Assembly (NCBI GenBank): GCA_024401395.1
Contig: JAKSLD010000008.1
Coordinates: 62,001-126,000, forward strand
Length of the DNA stretch: 64,000 bases
Origin: Bacteroidales bacterium
GTDB taxonomy: Bacteria; Bacteroidota; Bacteroidia; Bacteroidales; Marinilabiliaceae
Direction: 5' to 3'
The notes under the pieces are model-generated. The model was not told where the DNA came from and did no database searches. It was given only the letters and a program-made list of their open reading frames with translations. Shown in pieces: positions 18,589 to 27,553 of the stretch (its first letter is position 1; each line of letters begins with the position of its first letter). The position numbers and the translations under genes were made by a program.

Positions 18589-21080
18589 TGCTTCTTAGAT
18601 TTTTTAATGTTGTAAAATATTCCGCCAGCCAATAGCAGTATCGCAAGTATGGATCCAATAATGGATACCGTCTTGCCTACTGTGTATGACCGTGGATGGA
18701 ATGTGAATCTTATCTTGTGCTTGCCGGCAGGTACCTGTAGGGCTCGTAGTATATAGTCGGCGTGAAGTATCTCTGCCTCTTTGCCGTCTATATATGCCTT
18801 CCAGCCTGCTGGATAGTATATCTCACTGAATACCGCTACTTGTGGTACTGCCGCCGTCGCCTCATACACAATCTCTTCTGGTGTGTAGGATACTTGTTGT
18901 ATGGTGGCTGTACTGTCTGCCGAGGTGTTCAGTTTCTTTATGTCGTAATTTTCTATAATCGCAACTTCTTGTACGTCTGTCTCTCCGATAGCTTCTATGG
19001 CTTCGTCTGGTGTGGCTGCCGCTATGACGCCTGATACGAACCACGCACCTCCTAAAGCATGTGGGTTGAGTATCGGTTCTGCTTCTGGATTGTATATGAA
19101 GTATTTAGTATTCAGCATATTAAGCGCATTCGACTCCTCTAGCGTAGTTTGTAGCGCTGCTATATTCTGATTTCTCAGACATTGCTGAAGCATATTCCAA
19201 TCTGGACGTAGATATCTGTCTATCACGTCTTGGTATCTGCGTAGCTTTGCTCCGTGATAGCCACCTACTGAATGGTGATAGTAGCTGGTCGATACCTCAT
19301 TGAATGGATCTCTGTATAATGCTATCACTCGATGTGGCGCCTTGTCTGCCATTATCAGTTTGTCTGCCTTCGAAATAGGGAATTCTGTCTTTCCTAATGT
19401 CTTTTGCGTGAAGTGCTTCTCTGATAGATAGCGTTTGTCTATGCTCCAAAGGTCAAATAGTATAAGTATGCCAAGTGTCGCCAATGCTATCTTGGAATTT
19501 ATCTTCCCTACCGCAAAGAACCATAATGCAGATGATCCTAGGAATATGAATAGCACGGTTCTCCACGCATCTGCCGACGCTAATTCTACTCGCGCTTCTA
19601 TGACTCCCATCTCAAATAGCGCATACGCCTGCCCGTTTTCTCCTGCTTTTAGCTGCGCAAACATGTCTGCTTCTTGTGGGGCTAGGAAATCATAGAATAA
19701 TGTCGGCGCAAGTGCAATGATTAATGCAAAACCTGCCGTGATGCCCATGGCACCGAAGAATTTGCCGACCTCATATCTTATGCGCTCTGGGTTCTCAAAT
19801 AGTTCTTTCAAGCCTAGGAAGCCAAGCATAGGTATGGTCATCGAGGCTATTACTAATGCCATCTCTACCGTACGGAACTTGTTGTACATCGGGAAATAGT
19901 AGAACATCAGGTCGGTAAATGGCATGAAATTCTTTCCCCACGCTAGGAATATCGAAAGTATGGTCGCAGCTATCAGCCACCACTTGTGCTTGCCTTCATA
20001 GTAGAATACTCCAAGGAAGAATAGGAAGCAGATTATAGCTCCCGCATAAACCGGACCGGAGGTGAAACTGCGTCCGCCCCAGTATTTAGGCATCTGCTGT
20101 GCCACAGCATCGCGTATCTGTGGGTCCATTCTGCTTACGGCTTTGTTGTCGTAGCCTATGAGCTCACTTGCTCCGCCTACTATATTCGGTATGAGTAGGG
20201 TAGGGGTCTCGTGTATGCCGTAACTCCAGTCTAGAGCATACTCTTTGTCTAGACCGTCATGCTGGCGCTCTTCTGTAGTGGACTTTAACTCTGATGGCCC
20301 TCGTGTGGAGAACTTGCTGTACTCGTAGGTAGACCACATATTGGTCATTCCTGGTAGTACCGCTAGTATGGCTGCTCCTGCTAATACTAGACACGAAATA
20401 GCAAATGTCTTTATCTTCTTGCTCTTTATGGCAATGATAAATTCTGCTATTATCATTACTAATACTGCCAATCCTAGGTAGTATGTTATCTGGACGTGGT
20501 TGTATGCTAGTTCCATGCCTAGCCCGACCATGGTGTACAGCCCGCCGACAACCCAGCGCTCGTTGTATATCATTATTATTCCTGCCAGAACTACAGGCAT
20601 GAGCGCTATGGCGTATGCTTTCGTAATGTGTCCGGCAATGATGATTATGATGTTATACGAGCCGAACGCAAACGCAATGGCTCCCACCATCGCCATCCAT
20701 GGCTTGAACTTCATAGATACTAGTAGAAGATAGAATCCTAATAGGTACATGAAGAGTATGCCCATCGTATGGTATGGCAGATTGAGTCTCGCTATCTGGT
20801 TGAATATTTTATATACGTTCTGCGACGAATCGCTTCTTATCTGGTATGCTGGCATTCCGCCAAACATGGAGTCTGTCCATTGCGCAAATTCGCCTGTCTC
20901 TTTCTGATATTGTACTAGTTCTTGTGCCGCACCCTTGGCGTTGATGTCATCTCCCTGACGTATCTCTTTGCCTTGCATGACAGGCAGGAAATATGCACAC
21001 GTCAATACAACGAATGCAACAATAACCACACAATGTGGCCATAGACGGTGCCAATAATCGGTAATAGTCTGTTTATTCAT
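18585..21080 (-). CDS. YfhO family multi-spanning membrane protein
   Basis: 831 residues. An N-terminal helix (about 14-32) is followed by an extracytoplasmic loop with GDDINAKGAAQEL and MFGGMPAYQI, then about a dozen helices, a soluble C-terminal segment (about 580-790), and a last helix before the basic KKSKKQ end. This is the layout of YfhO proteins, GT-C-like polytopic proteins; in Gram-positives YfhO is tied to glycosylation of wall or lipoteichoic polymers. Substrate here is unknown. Four-base overlap with the DUF4954 gene suggests co-translation. The ansA promoter and repeat copy 2 lie divergently upstream. Confidence 0.88.
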   Translation of the reverse strand: MNKQTITDYWHRLWPHCVVIVAFVVLTCAYFLPVMQGKEIRQGDDINAKGAAQELVQYQKETGEFAQWTDSMFGGMPAYQIRSDSSQNVYKIFNQIARLNLPYHTMGILFMYLLGFYLLLVSMKFKPWMAMVGAIAFAFGSYNIIIIIAGHITKAYAIALMPVVLAGIIMIYNERWVVGGLYTMVGLGMELAYNHVQITYYLGLAVLVMIIAEFIIAIKSKKIKTFAISCLVLAGAAILAVLPGMTNMWSTYEYSKFSTRGPSELKSTTEERQHDGLDKEYALDWSYGIHETPTLLIPNIVGGASELIGYDNKAVSRMDPQIRDAVAQQMPKYWGGRSFTSGPVYAGAIICFLFFLGVFYYEGKHKWWLIAATILSIFLAWGKNFMPFTDLMFYYFPMYNKFRTVEMALVIASMTIPMLGFLGLKELFENPERIRYEVGKFFGAMGITAGFALIIALAPTLFYDFLAPQEADMFAQLKAGENGQAYALFEMGVIEARVELASADAWRTVLFIFLGSSALWFFAVGKINSKIALATLGILILFDLWSIDKRYLSEKHFTQKTLGKTEFPISKADKLIMADKAPHRVIALYRDPFNEVSTSYYHHSVGGYHGAKLRRYQDVIDRYLRPDWNMLQQCLRNQNIAALQTTLEESNALNMLNTKYFIYNPEAEPILNPHALGGAWFVSGVIAAATPDEAIEAIGETDVQEVAIIENYDIKKLNTSADSTATIQQVSYTPEEIVYEATAAVPQVAVFSEIYYPAGWKAYIDGKEAEILHADYILRALQVPAGKHKIRFTFHPRSYTVGKTVSIIGSILAILLLAGGIFYNIKKSKKQ

Positions 21081-21152
21081 CTCATTTTATACAATTAGTG
21101 CAAAAATACTATAATTATTGATACTACAACCATAGCAACAATGGAAATGTAC

Positions 21153-21160
21153 TAACTTTG
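21153..21160 (+). promoter_or_regulatory. -7 element for ansA
   Basis: TAACTTTG ending 7 bp before repeat copy 2. If used, transcription would start at or near the left edge of the repeat, so the repeat would form most of the ansA leader. Confidence 0.6.
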
Positions 21161-21167
21161 TGTTTAC

Positions 21168-21230
21168 TAAAAAAACTGCGAGCAACAAGGACCTTCCCCG
21201 AGACTAGCCTTATACTAGCAAGGGGGTTCT
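21168..21230 (+). repeat. Interspersed head-plus-11-nt repeat, copy 2
   Basis: T plus seven A, CTGCGAGCAAC at 21176, AAGGACCTTCC at 21187, then two related units at 21198 and 21209 both ending CTAGC, and a unit at 21220 (AAGGGGGTTCT) that echoes the second head unit. It lies between the ansA promoter element and the ansA ATG (21252). Confidence 0.75.
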
Positions 21231-21251
21231 CTTTGATTATTTTTTGTGTGT

Positions 21252-22277
21252 ATGTCTAGCGTACTTATAGTATATACGGGTGGTACTATCGGTATGGTGA
21301 AGTCTCCTTCTACCAATACTCTGGTGCCTATGGATTTCTCTAATATCCGTAAGAAGGTTCCTGAACTGAATATGTTCGACTTCGTAGTGGATACCATCAC
21401 TTTCGACCCTCCTCTGGATTCGTCCGAAATGTGCCCCGAGGTTTGGGTCCGACTTTGTAATATCATTAAGGATAATTACGATAATTATGATGGCTTCGTA
21501 ATATTGCATGGTACGGATACTATGGCTTATACCGCGTCGGCTTTGAGCTTTATGCTCCAGAACCTGACTAAGGCTGTGGTTCTCACGGGTTCTCAGTTGC
21601 CTATGGGTACTATCCGTACTGATGGTAAGGAGAATCTTATCGCCGCACTGGAAATCGCCGCCGCTCAGGAGAATGGTATGTCTATCGTCCCGGAGGTCTC
21701 TGTATTCTTCCAGTCTAAACTCTATCGCGGTAATAGGTGTACTAAGATTAATGCCGACAATTTTAAGGCTTTTACTTCTCAGAGCTATCCTCACTTGGCA
21801 GAGGTGGGTATAGATATTAAATACTCTTACCCCCATATCCGTTACTCCCCGGTCGAGGGCCCTCTGGCCGTATCTACCGAAATGGAGCAAAATGTGGCCC
21901 TCTTGAAAATTTTTCCTGGTATGACTCGCGCCTATGTACATCACGTGCTGAATATCCCCGGAGTGCGCGGTATCGTAATGGAAACTTTCGGATCTGGTAA
22001 CGCACCGACTACCCGTTGGTTCCTCGACGAACTGCATCAGGCTCTCCTCCGTGGAGTGGTCATACTCAATGTGACTCAGTGTCTTGCGGGAAGCGTAGAA
22101 ATGTGGAGGTACGACACAGGAAGACATCTTATGGAGATGGGCGTCGTCTCTGGAAGGGATATTACAACCGAAGCAGCGTTAACCAAATTAATGTATATTT
22201 TAGGGAATTATACAAATCCAGCGGAGATACGTATCATGTTAAACAAGTCTTTGAGGGGCGAAATTTCTCTCAGATAG
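21252..22277 (+). CDS. ansA: Type I (cytoplasmic) L-asparaginase
   Basis: Hydrolyses asparagine to aspartate and ammonia. From ATG 21252 (MSSVLIVYTGGTIGM) the protein has 341 residues; a GTG at 21246 would add two residues and is less likely. The two active-site threonine signatures are present: YTGGTIGMVKS at the N-terminus and LHGTDTMAYTASALSFML near residue 85. No signal peptide, so cytoplasmic. The roughly 85-nt leader consists largely of repeat copy 2. A weak hairpin follows the gene. Confidence 0.94.
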   Translation: MSSVLIVYTGGTIGMVKSPSTNTLVPMDFSNIRKKVPELNMFDFVVDTITFDPPLDSSEMCPEVWVRLCNIIKDNYDNYDGFVILHGTDTMAYTASALSFMLQNLTKAVVLTGSQLPMGTIRTDGKENLIAALEIAAAQENGMSIVPEVSVFFQSKLYRGNRCTKINADNFKAFTSQSYPHLAEVGIDIKYSYPHIRYSPVEGPLAVSTEMEQNVALLKIFPGMTRAYVHHVLNIPGVRGIVMETFGSGNAPTTRWFLDELHQALLRGVVILNVTQCLAGSVEMWRYDTGRHLMEMGVVSGRDITTEAALTKLMYILGNYTNPAEIRIMLNKSLRGEISLR

Positions 22278-22314
22278 CTTGTATTTTCGGAAAAATAAGT
22301 AATTTAGCAAACTG

Positions 22315-22339
22315 AAAGGGGGGGTACGTACACCCTTTT
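22315..22339 (+). terminator. Weak hairpin after ansA
   Basis: AAAGGG paired with CCCTTT around a G-rich loop containing the palindrome GTACGTAC, with only a short T run. Confidence 0.45.
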
Positions 22340-22414
22340 CAAAATAGGTCTATTGACTTATTCTTAAATTTAACTTAACTAATTTTAAATATCTAAAACA
22401 TTTTATTTTAAATT

Positions 22415-23194
22415 ATGAAAAAGCTATTCGCGTCAATCGCAGTACTCTCTATGATGAGTTTCGGAGCTTTTGCTCAGGATGCTCAGCCAGAGGCAGAATC
22501 AGCACCAGTTGAGGTAGCCGCATCAGACGAGGCAGCACCTGCAGCTCAGGCAGCAGAGGTAAGCATGCACCAGGTACTTAAGGAGAAGTTCGTTGAGGGT
22601 GGTGTAGGATGGATGCTCCCAGTGTTGGCATGTATCGTTCTCGGTCTTGCTATTGCTATCGAGCGTATTATTTACCTCACAGCAGCAAACACAAACACAA
22701 AGAAGCTTCTCGAGAAGGTAGAGAAGGCTCTTAACGAAGGTGGTGTTGAGAAGGCTAAGGATGTTTGCCGTAACACAAGTGGTCCAGTAGCTTCTATTTT
22801 CTATCAGGGTCTTGAGCGTTACGACGAGGGTCTCGACATGGTTGAGAAGTCAGTTGTATCTTATGGTTCAGTTCAGATGGGTCAGCTCGAGAGCGGTATG
22901 ACTTGGATTTCATTGTTCATCGCACTTGCTCCATCCCTCGGATTCATGGGTACTGTAGTAGGTATGATCGGTGCATTCGACTCAATCCAGGCTATGGGTG
23001 ATATCTCTCCTATCGCAGTTGCTGGCGGTATCAAGGTTGCCCTCTTGACAACATTGTTCGGTTTGATCGCAGCCGTTATTCTTCAAGTATTCTACAACTA
23101 CATCGTTGTTAAGATCGACGGTATCGTAAACAAGATGGAGGATGCTTCTATCTCGTTCATGGATATCCTCTTGAAGTACAAGTCAAACCATTAA
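22415..23194 (+). CDS. exbB: MotA/TolQ/ExbB proton channel family protein
   Basis: 259 residues. It begins with a signal-peptide-like segment (MKKLFASIAVLSMMSFGAFAQ), then an Ala/Glu-rich linker (about 21-50), then the ExbB/TolQ core: helix 1 WMLPVLACIVLGLAIAIERI, and the paired helices around SLFIALAPSLGFMGTVVGMIGAFD and GGIKVALLTTLFGLIAAVILQVFYNYI. With ExbD it converts proton-motive force to power TonB and so SusC-type receptors. It heads a four-gene set with a membrane protein and two ExbD genes. Codon bias is strong. Confidence 0.92.
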   Translation: MKKLFASIAVLSMMSFGAFAQDAQPEAESAPVEVAASDEAAPAAQAAEVSMHQVLKEKFVEGGVGWMLPVLACIVLGLAIAIERIIYLTAANTNTKKLLEKVEKALNEGGVEKAKDVCRNTSGPVASIFYQGLERYDEGLDMVEKSVVSYGSVQMGQLESGMTWISLFIALAPSLGFMGTVVGMIGAFDSIQAMGDISPIAVAGGIKVALLTTLFGLIAAVILQVFYNYIVVKIDGIVNKMEDASISFMDILLKYKSNH

Positions 23195-23227
23195 TCAATT
23201 GTCCGTCTAACTTAATACTATTATTAG

Positions 23228-23674
23228 ATGAAGACAGTAGGTTTAGTTGGTAAAATAGTGATGGCCGCTATCGTTGTGATAGGTCTCGTCCTCGCCCTCC
23301 TTATGGGTATCAAGGGTGAGATTCTCGCAGAGGCGGTTAACCCAAATGCAAGTGCCGATGGCTCTTGGACGGGTGTCATCATCACTTTCACAATTTGCGC
23401 ATTTGGCCTCGGTATCCTAGGCCTCTTGGTTGACTTCCTCCTCGGTCTTAATCTTAAGACCTGGATTATCGTAGTCGCAATCGTAGCATTTACAGCATTC
23501 CTCTACTTGGTAATGGCTGATGGTACTCCTATGAAACTCGTCGGTTACGAAGGTACAGACAACCAGTCTCCTTGGTTGGAGATTGCTGATACAGGTATTT
23601 TCTTGTTCTACACATCTGCAGGATTGGCTGTAATCTCTATCCTTTATTCAGAGATCCGCCAGTTGTTCAGATAA
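23228..23674 (+). CDS. Conserved membrane protein of the ExbB/ExbD operon
   Basis: 148 residues with four hydrophobic helices (about 7-29, 50-76, 80-97, 125-143) and no recognisable enzymatic motif. It lies between exbB and the first exbD with short gaps (33 and 37 bp), a position where Bacteroidota often have a small membrane protein. A role as an accessory subunit of the proton-driven complex is inference from position. Confidence 0.7.
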   Translation: MKTVGLVGKIVMAAIVVIGLVLALLMGIKGEILAEAVNPNASADGSWTGVIITFTICAFGLGILGLLVDFLLGLNLKTWIIVVAIVAFTAFLYLVMADGTPMKLVGYEGTDNQSPWLEIADTGIFLFYTSAGLAVISILYSEIRQLFR

Positions 23675-23711
23675 TAACCATTTAGTGGTTTAACAGAAAG
23701 ATTTTAAGAAT

Positions 23712-24284
23712 ATGGCAAAGAAAGAAACACCAGAACTTAACGCAAGTTCATTGGCCGATATCGCCTTCTTGCTCCTTATCTTCTTCCTTGTAGCCACAAC
23801 AATGAGCACGGATACAGGTTTGGCACGTATGTTGCCACCTATCATGCCTAATCAGGAGGACGATGCTCCACCTATTAAGGAGAGAAACGTGTTCACTGTG
23901 CTTCTCAACTTCAAGAACGATCTCTTGGTTGAGGGTGAGTGGTTGGACGTTAAGGATTTGCGTGCTAAGGCTAAGGAGTTCATTGCCAACCCAGGTAATT
24001 TGGAATCTCTTCCAGAGAAAACTGATACAGAAGTCGAATTCTTCGGCACTTACCCAGTCTCTAAGGGAGTTATCTCTCTTCAGAACGACCGCGGTAGCCA
24101 GTATCAGGCTTACCTTAAGGTGCAGAACGAACTTCAGGCAGCATACAATGAATTGCGTGAGGAGCTAGCGAAGCAGAAGTTCCATAAGAGCTATGACGAT
24201 TGCAGCGAGGCTGAGCAAAAGGCTATCAAAGTAATCTACCCACAGCGTATTTCAGAGGCTGACCCTAAAAACTACAAGAAGTAA
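23712..24284 (+). CDS. exbD: ExbD/TolR family biopolymer transport protein, long form
   Basis: 190 residues: short cytoplasmic N-terminus, one membrane helix with the key aspartate in SSLADIAFLLLIFFLVATTM (about 11-30), then a periplasmic domain. The proton-path Asp of the family is present (LADIAF). The periplasmic part is longer than in enterobacterial ExbD and contains a Gln/Glu-rich segment (about 120-160) likely to be helical. Its stop overlaps the start of the second exbD by one base. Confidence 0.9.
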   Translation: MAKKETPELNASSLADIAFLLLIFFLVATTMSTDTGLARMLPPIMPNQEDDAPPIKERNVFTVLLNFKNDLLVEGEWLDVKDLRAKAKEFIANPGNLESLPEKTDTEVEFFGTYPVSKGVISLQNDRGSQYQAYLKVQNELQAAYNELREELAKQKFHKSYDDCSEAEQKAIKVIYPQRISEADPKNYKK

Positions 24285-24742
24285 TGGCAAAATTCAGAAA
24301 AGAAAGAAAGGGTGGCCAACAGAAGTTGAATACCTCTTCACTGCCTGATATCGTGTTCATGCTTTTGTTCTTCTTCATGGTTGCAACATCTATGAAGGAG
24401 GTTACAATGCAGGTTAAGATTAAGTCTCCTGAAGCTACTGAGGTTACTAAGCTCGAACAGAAATCATTGGTATCTTACATCTATGTAGGTGTACCTATGA
24501 GTACTAAGAAGTTTGGTTCAGAGCCTCGTATTCAGCTTAACGATTCGTTTGCTTCTGTAGATGATATCCAGAATTATATCCTTCAAGAGCGCGAGGGTAT
24601 GAAGGAGGCTGATCGTCCTAAGATGACAGTTTCCATCAAGGCCGACTCTGATGTTCAGATGGGTACAATCACTGATATCAAGCAAGCTCTTCGTAAGGCT
24701 CAGGCGCTAAAGATTAGCTATTCTGCACGTAAGGCGCAGTAA
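24284..24742 (+). CDS. exbD: ExbD/TolR family biopolymer transport protein, short form
   Basis: 152 residues; N-terminal basic stretch, membrane helix with the conserved aspartate (SSLPDIVFMLLFFFMVATSM, about 18-37), then a typical ExbD periplasmic domain ending in ALKISYSARKAQ. Two different ExbD subunits in tandem are usual in Bacteroidota and may form a heteromeric pair within the ExbB ring (inference). Ends at a strong terminator. No tonB gene follows here. Confidence 0.9.
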   Translation: MAKFRKERKGGQQKLNTSSLPDIVFMLLFFFMVATSMKEVTMQVKIKSPEATEVTKLEQKSLVSYIYVGVPMSTKKFGSEPRIQLNDSFASVDDIQNYILQEREGMKEADRPKMTVSIKADSDVQMGTITDIKQALRKAQALKISYSARKAQ

Positions 24743-24776
24743 AAAAGAAATTATAACAAGTCAAAGTCAAGTCAAA

Positions 24777-24810
24777 ACAGCTACGGATGCGGGTCCGTAG
24801 CTGTTTTTTA
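24777..24810 (+). terminator. Terminator of the ExbB/ExbD operon
   Basis: Perfect 11-bp stem ACAGCTACGGA with TCCGTAGCTGT, then six T. Confidence 0.92.
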
Positions 24811-24894
24811 TTTGCACATTCTCACCATAACTCTCTGATTGTTTAATAATCTCACGCCATATTGCTTTTGGAATTATTTTTCCGTAATTTTGCA

Positions 24895-24902
24895 ATATAG
24901 AA
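24895..24902 (+). promoter_or_regulatory. -7 element for the trpFBA operon
   Basis: TAATTTTG, only 10 bp before the trpF ATG, implying a very short leader with no room for an attenuator. Confidence 0.55.
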
Positions 24903-24912
24903 TCACGATAAT

Positions 24913-25536
24913 ATGGTAAAAGTCAAAATTTGCGGTATGACTGATATAGATAATATCAGTAAATGCCTGTTCTTAGAGCCGGATTACCTTGGGTTTATAT
25001 TCTATCCCAAGTCGCCAAGGTATGTCGTGGGCCGACTTAAGCCAGAAATGCTCAGCATTATTCCTGAAAATGTGCATCGTGTGGGCCTCTTCGTAAATTC
25101 TACCGAAACAGAAATCCGTCAGACAGCCGCTCTCTATGGCCTTCAGACTATCCAGCTTCATGGTAACGAGTCTACTCGTCTCTGCTCTGCTCTTAAGGAT
25201 TCTGGCTTCGAAGTAATCAAGGCTTTCCATATCGAGACAGCTCGTGATTTTGAAAATGTGGCAGATTATGCCGATTGCACGGATTATTACCTCTTTGATA
25301 CTAAGACACCCACGTACGGCGGAAGCGGACGTGGGTTCGATTGGCAACTTATCCTGCGACAGCCAATCCGTAACCCTTGGTTCGTCGCCGGAGGTATCGG
25401 CCCGGATAATATAGTCGAGGCTGCCACTTGCGGAGCTTCTGCTATAGATTTGAATAGTAAGTTCGAAACAGCTTCGGGAATTAAAGATTTTGACCTCCTC
25501 CGTGAGTCATTGGCCAAAATAAGAGGACATCAATAA
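24913..25536 (+). CDS. trpF: Phosphoribosylanthranilate isomerase
   Basis: 207 residues, the usual TrpF length. Catalyses the Amadori rearrangement of phosphoribosylanthranilate in tryptophan synthesis. The TIM-barrel signatures are visible: VKICGMTD at the N-terminus with the catalytic Cys, QLHGNES, the catalytic Asp region [20 protein letters not shown], and the phosphate-binding [10 protein letters not shown]. Followed 19 bp later by trpB. Confidence 0.95.
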   Translation: MVKVKICGMTDIDNISKCLFLEPDYLGFIFYPKSPRYVVGRLKPEMLSIIPENVHRVGLFVNSTETEIRQTAALYGLQTIQLHGNESTRLCSALKDSGFEVIKAFHIETARDFENVADYADCTDYYLFDTKTPTYGGSGRGFDWQLILRQPIRNPWFVAGGIGPDNIVEAATCGASAIDLNSKFETASGIKDFDLLRESLAKIRGHQ

Positions 25537-25555
25537 ACTGATTACACACACACAA

Positions 25556-26740
25556 ATGTCAAAATATTCAGTAAACTCAAATGGATACTATGGTCGTTTC
25601 GGCGGACAGTTCGTGCCAGAAATGTTGTATCCCAATGTGGATAACCTTAAAAAGGTATACCAAGAGATTCTAGATTCGGAATCATTCCAGAAAGAATATA
25701 AGCAACTCCTAAAGGAGTACGTGGGTCGCCCTACGCCTCTGACTTATGCTAAGCGTATGTCTGCCGCATACGGAACAAATATATTCCTTAAGCGTGAGGA
25801 TTGCGCCCACACTGGTGCTCATAAGATCAATAACGCTATTGGCCAGATTCTTATCGCTAAGCAGATGGGTAAGACTCGTATCATCGCAGAGACTGGTGCC
25901 GGTCAGCATGGCGTAGCAACTGCAACTGTATGCGCTCTCATGGGTCTTAAGTGCGCAGTTTATATGGGCGAGGTTGATATCCAGCGTCAGGCTCCTAACG
26001 TGGCTCGTATGAAAATGCTTGGCGCTGAGGTTATTCCTGCTATGACTGGTAACCGTACATTGAAAGATGCGACTAATGAGGCTCTCAGAGATTGGATTTC
26101 TAACCCTGAGGATACTTTCTATATTATCGGTTCTGTAGTAGGCCCTCACCCATACCCTGATATGGTGGCTAAACTTCAGGCTATCATTTCTGAGGAGACT
26201 AAGTGGCAGTTCCGTGAGCAGACAGGTAAGGATCTCCCTGATTATGTAATGGCATGTATCGGTGGTGGATCTAATGCTGCCGGTTCTTTCTATAACTTTC
26301 TTGACGATGAGTCTGTTAAGCTCGTAGCTGTTGAGGCTGCTGGCCTTGGCCTGGATACTGCCGATACAGCTGCTTCTATAGCTCGCGGTACTGAGGGTAT
26401 CATCCACGGCTCTCGTACTATGCTTATGCAGACTGATGACGGCCAGATAATTGAGCCATACTCAATTTCTGCAGGTCTCGATTACCCAGGTGTAGGCCCA
26501 TTGCACTCTTTCCTCGCTGAGAGCGGCCGCGCTACAGTGTTGGCAGCTACCGACCAGGAGGCTCTTGATGCCGCATTGGAACTTACTCGCCTCGAAGGTA
26601 TCATTCCTGCTCTTGAGAGCGCTCACGCTTTGGCTGGCTTGAAGAAGATTGACTTCAAGGCTACAGATAATGTCGTTGTGACTGTTTCTGGTCGCGGCGA
26701 TAAGGATATGGCAACTTATATGAATCGTTTCAAACTCTAA
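25556..26740 (+). CDS. trpB: Tryptophan synthase beta chain
   Basis: 394 residues. PLP enzyme that condenses indole with serine. The Schiff-base lysine is K90 in [15 protein letters not shown]. The glycine-rich phosphate loop [10 protein letters not shown] and the catalytic GRYGGQF-type N-terminus (here [12 protein letters not shown]) are intact, and the C-terminal [10 protein letters not shown] matches. It pairs with TrpA, whose gene follows after 6 bp. Confidence 0.97.
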   Translation: MSKYSVNSNGYYGRFGGQFVPEMLYPNVDNLKKVYQEILDSESFQKEYKQLLKEYVGRPTPLTYAKRMSAAYGTNIFLKREDCAHTGAHKINNAIGQILIAKQMGKTRIIAETGAGQHGVATATVCALMGLKCAVYMGEVDIQRQAPNVARMKMLGAEVIPAMTGNRTLKDATNEALRDWISNPEDTFYIIGSVVGPHPYPDMVAKLQAIISEETKWQFREQTGKDLPDYVMACIGGGSNAAGSFYNFLDDESVKLVAVEAAGLGLDTADTAASIARGTEGIIHGSRTMLMQTDDGQIIEPYSISAGLDYPGVGPLHSFLAESGRATVLAATDQEALDAALELTRLEGIIPALESAHALAGLKKIDFKATDNVVVTVSGRGDKDMATYMNRFKL

Positions 26741-26746
26741 TTACTC

Positions 26747-27514
26747 ATGGCAATTAATAGAATAGATAGCCTTTTCAATCAGAAGAAGGGCTTGCTTTCA
26801 ATATATTTTACCGCTGGCTATCCTCAGTTGGAGGATACTATGTCGGTTCTTTCTGAACTTCAGGCAGCAGGTGTCGATATGGTGGAGATCGGTATGCCTT
26901 TCTCTGACCCTTTGGCTGATGGGCCTGTAATCCAACTCGCAAGCCTTCAGGCTTTGAATAATGGTATTACTATCAAGAAAATCCTTGACCAGATTAAGGA
27001 TATGCGTAAAACCATTACTATGCCGGTAGTGCTTATGGGCTATGTCAACCCTGTAGTGCATTATGGCTTTGAGAAGTTTATGGCCGATTGTAAGGCGGTT
27101 GGCGTAGATGGCGTAATCATTCCTGACCTCCCATTTGATGAGTATATCGAACATTATAAGGATATGATGGATAGTTATGGTATTCACTATATCCCTATGA
27201 TTGCTCCTCAGTCATCGGATGAACGTATCAAGTACATCGATTCTAAGGCTTCTGGCTTTATCTATATGGTGGCTTCTGCTGGTATTACTGGTAATATTAA
27301 GGCTAGCCTTGATACCCGTACAGCTTACTACCAGAGAATCAAGGCTTTGGACTTGAAGAACAAGACTATGATAGGCTTCGGTATTAAGGATAAGGCGTCC
27401 TACGACCACGCTTGCGTAAATGCCGATGGCGCTATCATTGGTACTGCGTTCATCAAGCATCTCTCGGAAAAGGGTGTAGCTGCTACTAAGGAGTTCGTCT
27501 CAGCTATTCGCTGA
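26747..27514 (+). CDS. trpA: Tryptophan synthase alpha chain
   Basis: 255 residues, slightly short for the family (about 268) but complete. Cleaves indole-3-glycerol phosphate to indole. Catalytic Glu in MVEIGMPFSDPLADGP and catalytic Asp in GVIIPDLPFDE are present, as are the phosphate-binding GFGIKDKAS and IIGTAF segments. Last gene of the trpF-B-A unit; trpE, trpG, trpD and trpC are not in the window. Confidence 0.95.
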   Translation: MAINRIDSLFNQKKGLLSIYFTAGYPQLEDTMSVLSELQAAGVDMVEIGMPFSDPLADGPVIQLASLQALNNGITIKKILDQIKDMRKTITMPVVLMGYVNPVVHYGFEKFMADCKAVGVDGVIIPDLPFDEYIEHYKDMMDSYGIHYIPMIAPQSSDERIKYIDSKASGFIYMVASAGITGNIKASLDTRTAYYQRIKALDLKNKTMIGFGIKDKASYDHACVNADGAIIGTAFIKHLSEKGVAATKEFVSAIR

Positions 27515-27553
27515 TTCGTTGTCTTATAAACCATTCCTAAATATTATACTACA

